Positions 15,603 through 17,759 of a DNA stretch of 17,759 bases are shown one piece after another. This DNA is from CAYYJM01 sp964471755. GTDB taxonomy: Bacteria; Planctomycetota; Planctomycetia; Gemmatales; Gemmataceae. Below the pieces are notes generated by a model that was not told the origin of the DNA, searched no databases, and was given only the letters and a program-made list of their open reading frames with translations. Each line of letters begins with the position of its first letter. Positions within the stretch are counted from its first letter, which is position 1. Where the stretch lies: positions 1 through 17,759 of the forward strand of contig CAYYJM010000120.1 in NCBI GenBank assembly GCA_964471755.1. Reading direction: 5' to 3'. Made by a program: the position numbers and the translations under genes.

Positions 15603-15661
15603 GAAGTCGAGATGGTAGCCAGAACCCCGAATTCCCTCAAGACGAGGAGCGCGGCCCAGCC

Positions 15662-16198
15662 ATGAAAGCCTGTGTTGACGTGGATTACCGTGATCCGAAT
15701 GCCCTGGCGGCCTGCTGTCTGTTCGCCGCCTGGGAGGATGACCAGCCCCGCCAGGAACTGACGGCCTGGGTCACCAGCGTGGCTCCCTACGAGCCCGGTC
15801 GGTTCTACAGGCGTGAACTGCCCTGCCTGCTCGCCGTGCTGGCCGTCGTGACCGAGTCGCTCGAACTCGTCATCGTCGATGGCTATGTCTGGCTGCAAGA
15901 CGAAGCGCACCCCGGCCTGGGAGCCCATCTCTACCACGCCCTGGGAGAGCGCGTGCCGGTGATCGGCGTGGCCAAGACACGTTACCAGTCGGCCGGCCTG
16001 GCGCGGGAGATCACCCGCGGCATCGGCCACAGGCCGCTGTACGTCACCGCCGTCGGCCTCGACGTGGACCAGGCCGCCGACTGGATCGCCGCCATGCACG
16101 GCGAGAGTCGCGTGCCGACGCTGCTGCGCCGCGTGGACCATCTCGCCCGGCACACGCCGTCATCGGGGCCCTCGGTGAGTGATCCGTCCGCCGAATAA
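15662..16198 (+). CDS. Endonuclease V-like protein, short at the N terminus
   Basis: This 178-residue protein resembles endonuclease V (Nfi), which cuts DNA or RNA near deoxyinosine or inosine. Matching parts are VDVDYRD (5-11, catalytic Asp candidates at 6 and 8), PYEPGRFYRREL (42-53, the wedge and catalytic Glu52), VIVDGYVWL (70-78, Asp73), HPGLGAHLYHALG (83-95) and PVIGVAKT (99-106). A C-terminal part aligns by eye with the Nfi end (RPLYVTAVGLDVDQAADWI). Canonical Nfi is about 220 residues and has about 30 more N-terminal residues. Here an in-frame stop at 15602-15604 and the lack of earlier start codons force the short start. The wedge reads PYEP instead of PYIP. A GAGGAG lies 12 bases upstream. 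Its 3' end overlaps the ABC ATPase gene by 39 bases. Activity is likely but not certain. Confidence 0.82.
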   Translation: MKACVDVDYRDPNALAACCLFAAWEDDQPRQELTAWVTSVAPYEPGRFYRRELPCLLAVLAVVTESLELVIVDGYVWLQDEAHPGLGAHLYHALGERVPVIGVAKTRYQSAGLAREITRGIGHRPLYVTAVGLDVDQAADWIAAMHGESRVPTLLRRVDHLARHTPSSGPSVSDPSAE

Positions 16199-17575
16199 CT
16201 CCAGCCGACGCGTGATCGCTGACGGTAGTTCCTCGGCATGATGCGTCACGAAAAGCAGGGCCTGCGTCGGGCCGAGATGACGGTCGAGCCACGTTCGCGC
16301 CCGGGCGATCGTCACCGGGTCGAGCGCCTGGAACGGCTCGTCGAGGATCAGGAGCGGCGTCTCCTTGACCAGGGCCCGGACCAGCAGCGTCAACCGCTGC
16401 TCGCCGCTGCTCAGTCGCGCGAACGGCCGATCGAGCGGCACGTCCGGAGCCAGTTCGGCGAACAGCAGCCGGATGCGCTCGCGCTGGGCCGGTGTGAGCG
16501 GCCGGGTCGCCAGCACGTCGTGGAAGCCGGTGCCGGCCGCCTGCTCGGCCGTCAGCGGTTCGGTGAAGTACAGGTGCAGTTCTGGTGACAGCAGACCGAC
16601 ACGTCGCTTGATGTCCCAGATCGTCTCGCCGGTGCCGCGTTGTCGGCCAAAGAGAGTGACCGCGTTGCTGTACGCCTGGGGATGATCGCCGCAGAGCAGG
16701 CTCAGGAGCGTCGTCTTGCCCGCGCCATTGGGGCCGAGGACAGCCCAGCGTTCGCCGGCCCGCACCGTCCAGTCGATCCGATCGAGGATGACCGCGTCGC
16801 CGTAGCGCACCGTCACATCGGCCAGGTCCAGAATCGGCTCGCCGAGGATCGATGCTGGCGGTTGATTGTCATCTCCAGACAGGATCGCCGGCCGGTACTC
16901 GCGGCGTGGCCCCTGCCAGGTGCAGCGGCCGGCGGCCAACTCCAGCACGTCGGTCACCCATTCGGGAATGGTGTCGGCCCGCGTGATGATCAGCACCTGC
17001 TGACCGATCGCGACCAGGCCGCCGAGCAGGTCGGAAACCTCGGCCCGACCGGCGGCATCCAGGCCACAGAACGGGTCGTCGAGAATGAGCAGTTCCGGAT
17101 GACGCAGCAGGGCACGGGTCAGACGAGCGCGGCGCATCTGGCCGTTGGAGAGCTGGATCAGCGAGCGATCGAGCAGACCCGTCAAACCGAGATGCGCGAC
17201 GAGGTCGGCGAGTCGCTCCGGAGAGGCGTCCAGATCGCGCGTGAGGAATTCCGCCAGGCTCAGGTCATCGTGCGGTTCGACGAAGTTGAAGCGTTGCTGG
17301 TAGTAGTGTCGGGCGTAGGAGAAGCGCCAGGAATCCTCGCGGAAGCCGACCAGGGCGACGGCCCGGGCCGGATCGAAGTTCGGCCGATGCAGGCTGCCGT
17401 CGGCGATGCGATGCAGACCGCGCAGCGTCTCGGCGACGGTCGTCTTGCCGCCGGCCACCGGGCCGACGATGGCCCAGGTTCGGCCCGGTTCCAGGTTCCA
17501 GGTCAGGCCGTGAACCACCGGGCCGACGCCGACCCGGGCGATGGTCGCCGTCTCGAACTGCCACCGAACTGTCAT
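16160..17575 (-). CDS. ModF-like ABC ATPase with two nucleotide-binding domains
   Basis: This 471-residue soluble protein holds two ABC domains in tandem and no membrane segment. The second domain is canonical: Walker A GPNGAGKTT (281-289), LSSGEQ (388-393), Walker B LLILDEPF (408-415) and H-loop THHAEE (444-449). The stretch GDHPQAYSN to GTGETIWDIK (296-323) is strongly like E. coli ModF, whose role is unsolved. The first domain has GPVAGGKTT (38-46), LSNGQ (142-146) and LLILDDPF (162-169). Asp167 stands in place of the catalytic Glu, and ITRAD (197-201) has Arg where the H-loop His should be, so this site is probably weak or regulatory. ModF shows a similar loss of the His. GAGGA lies eight bases before ATG 17575. 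No molybdate genes are near, so a molybdate role is not supported. Confidence 0.92.
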   Translation of the reverse strand: MTVRWQFETATIARVGVGPVVHGLTWNLEPGRTWAIVGPVAGGKTTVAETLRGLHRIADGSLHRPNFDPARAVALVGFREDSWRFSYARHYYQQRFNFVEPHDDLSLAEFLTRDLDASPERLADLVAHLGLTGLLDRSLIQLSNGQMRRARLTRALLRHPELLILDDPFCGLDAAGRAEVSDLLGGLVAIGQQVLIITRADTIPEWVTDVLELAAGRCTWQGPRREYRPAILSGDDNQPPASILGEPILDLADVTVRYGDAVILDRIDWTVRAGERWAVLGPNGAGKTTLLSLLCGDHPQAYSNAVTLFGRQRGTGETIWDIKRRVGLLSPELHLYFTEPLTAEQAAGTGFHDVLATRPLTPAQRERIRLLFAELAPDVPLDRPFARLSSGEQRLTLLVRALVKETPLLILDEPFQALDPVTIARARTWLDRHLGPTQALLFVTHHAEELPSAITRRLELFGGRITHRGPR

Positions 17576-17759
17576 CGTACAAATCCTCGCGTTCGGGTAT
17601 CGGATCCATCCCCGTGGAATCAGAACGTAGGGTGGGCAGGAGCGCCACTGACGCCTACTCGCTCCATCAGGCCGGAACAGCGCAGGCCCACCAATCCTCG
17701 CTCAGGAGCGCAGCGACACCGCAGATGCCTTGTTCTGAACGGTGTCGCTGCGCTCCCGT
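17576..17759. other. Non-coding tail of the window with repeated GGAGCGC motifs
   Basis: No convincing gene lies here. AGGAGCG occurs at 17638-17644 and 17704-17710. GGTGGGC (17631-17637) and GCCCACC (about 17687-17693) form a 7-bp inverted pair flanking part of the region. This resembles short dispersed palindromic elements of some planctomycete and cyanobacterial genomes (GTAGGGTGGGC type), from memory. The region also contains the large inverted repeat at 17705-17756. Confidence 0.55.
17705..17756. repeat. Perfect 17-bp inverted repeat with 18-base loop
   Basis: GGAGCGCAGCGACACCG (17705-17721) is the exact reverse complement of CGGTGTCGCTGCGCTCC (17740-17756). The 18-base spacer is CAGATGCCTTGTTCTGAA. 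No T-tract follows within the window, which ends three bases later. It could be a terminator for a gene to the right, a dispersed palindromic repeat, or a mobile-element end. Confidence 0.75.

Noticed and set aside
14487..15665. 392-codon plus-strand open frame opposite the 620-residue membrane protein
   Set aside because: The product is Gln/Arg/Asp-rich and low in complexity with no domain. The minus-strand frame shows regular membrane segments.

Overview
The window looks like a fragment of a high-GC planctomycete genome, most likely from the Gemmataceae or a close relative. The support is the protein content. It has a TIGR02996 repeat-companion protein with leucine-rich-repeat-like segments, a TIGR03067 secreted protein, a Tat-exported DUF1501 protein, a planctomycete-type cytochrome c (PSCyt1-like) protein, and a secreted caspase fused to a formylglycine-generating-enzyme-like (FGE/SUMF1) domain. 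The run of 100 N at 3492-3591 is flanked by an exact 55-base duplication. This points to a draft or metagenome assembly in which two overlapping contig ends were scaffolded without being merged.

Layout, left to right. A TIGR02996/LRR-like protein, open at the left edge, runs to 1002. Phosphoglycerate kinase lies on the minus strand (1142-2347). Divergent from it, a metallo-beta-lactamase-fold hydrolase of the YycJ/WalJ type (2504-3430) is followed after the false gap by an Rpn/PD-(D/E)XK-like protein (3595-4545) and a strong hairpin terminator. A TIGR03067 gene (4803-5258) is interrupted by an in-frame TAA. It is convergent with a minus-strand pair, an alpha/beta-hydrolase (5847-6572) and a CPBP-family membrane protease (5236-5844), which are almost fused end to start. 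Divergent from that pair is the DUF1501 gene (6732-8129), whose 3' end overlaps a VanZ-like membrane protein gene on the other strand (8070-8522).

From 8820 to 13730 three plus-strand genes form the most interesting unit. All three products have predicted signal peptides: a two-CxxCH cytochrome-like protein, a protein with a possible CsgG/FlgO-like N-terminal half, and a caspase-FGE fusion. An in-frame TGA at 13632 removes the last part of the FGE domain, although the coding frame continues intact to 13730. This is the best candidate here for an undescribed system, but its function is inference only. It is convergent with a 620-residue polytopic membrane protein with GT-C-like features (13740-15602).

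The right end holds an N-terminally short endonuclease V-like protein (15662-16198). Its 3' end overlaps that of a two-domain ModF-like ABC ATPase on the other strand (16160-17575). The last 180 bases are non-coding and contain a perfect 17-bp inverted repeat. I saw no tRNA, rRNA, CRISPR array, insertion sequence or phage gene. Gene density is high, and tail-to-tail overlaps between convergent genes recur.
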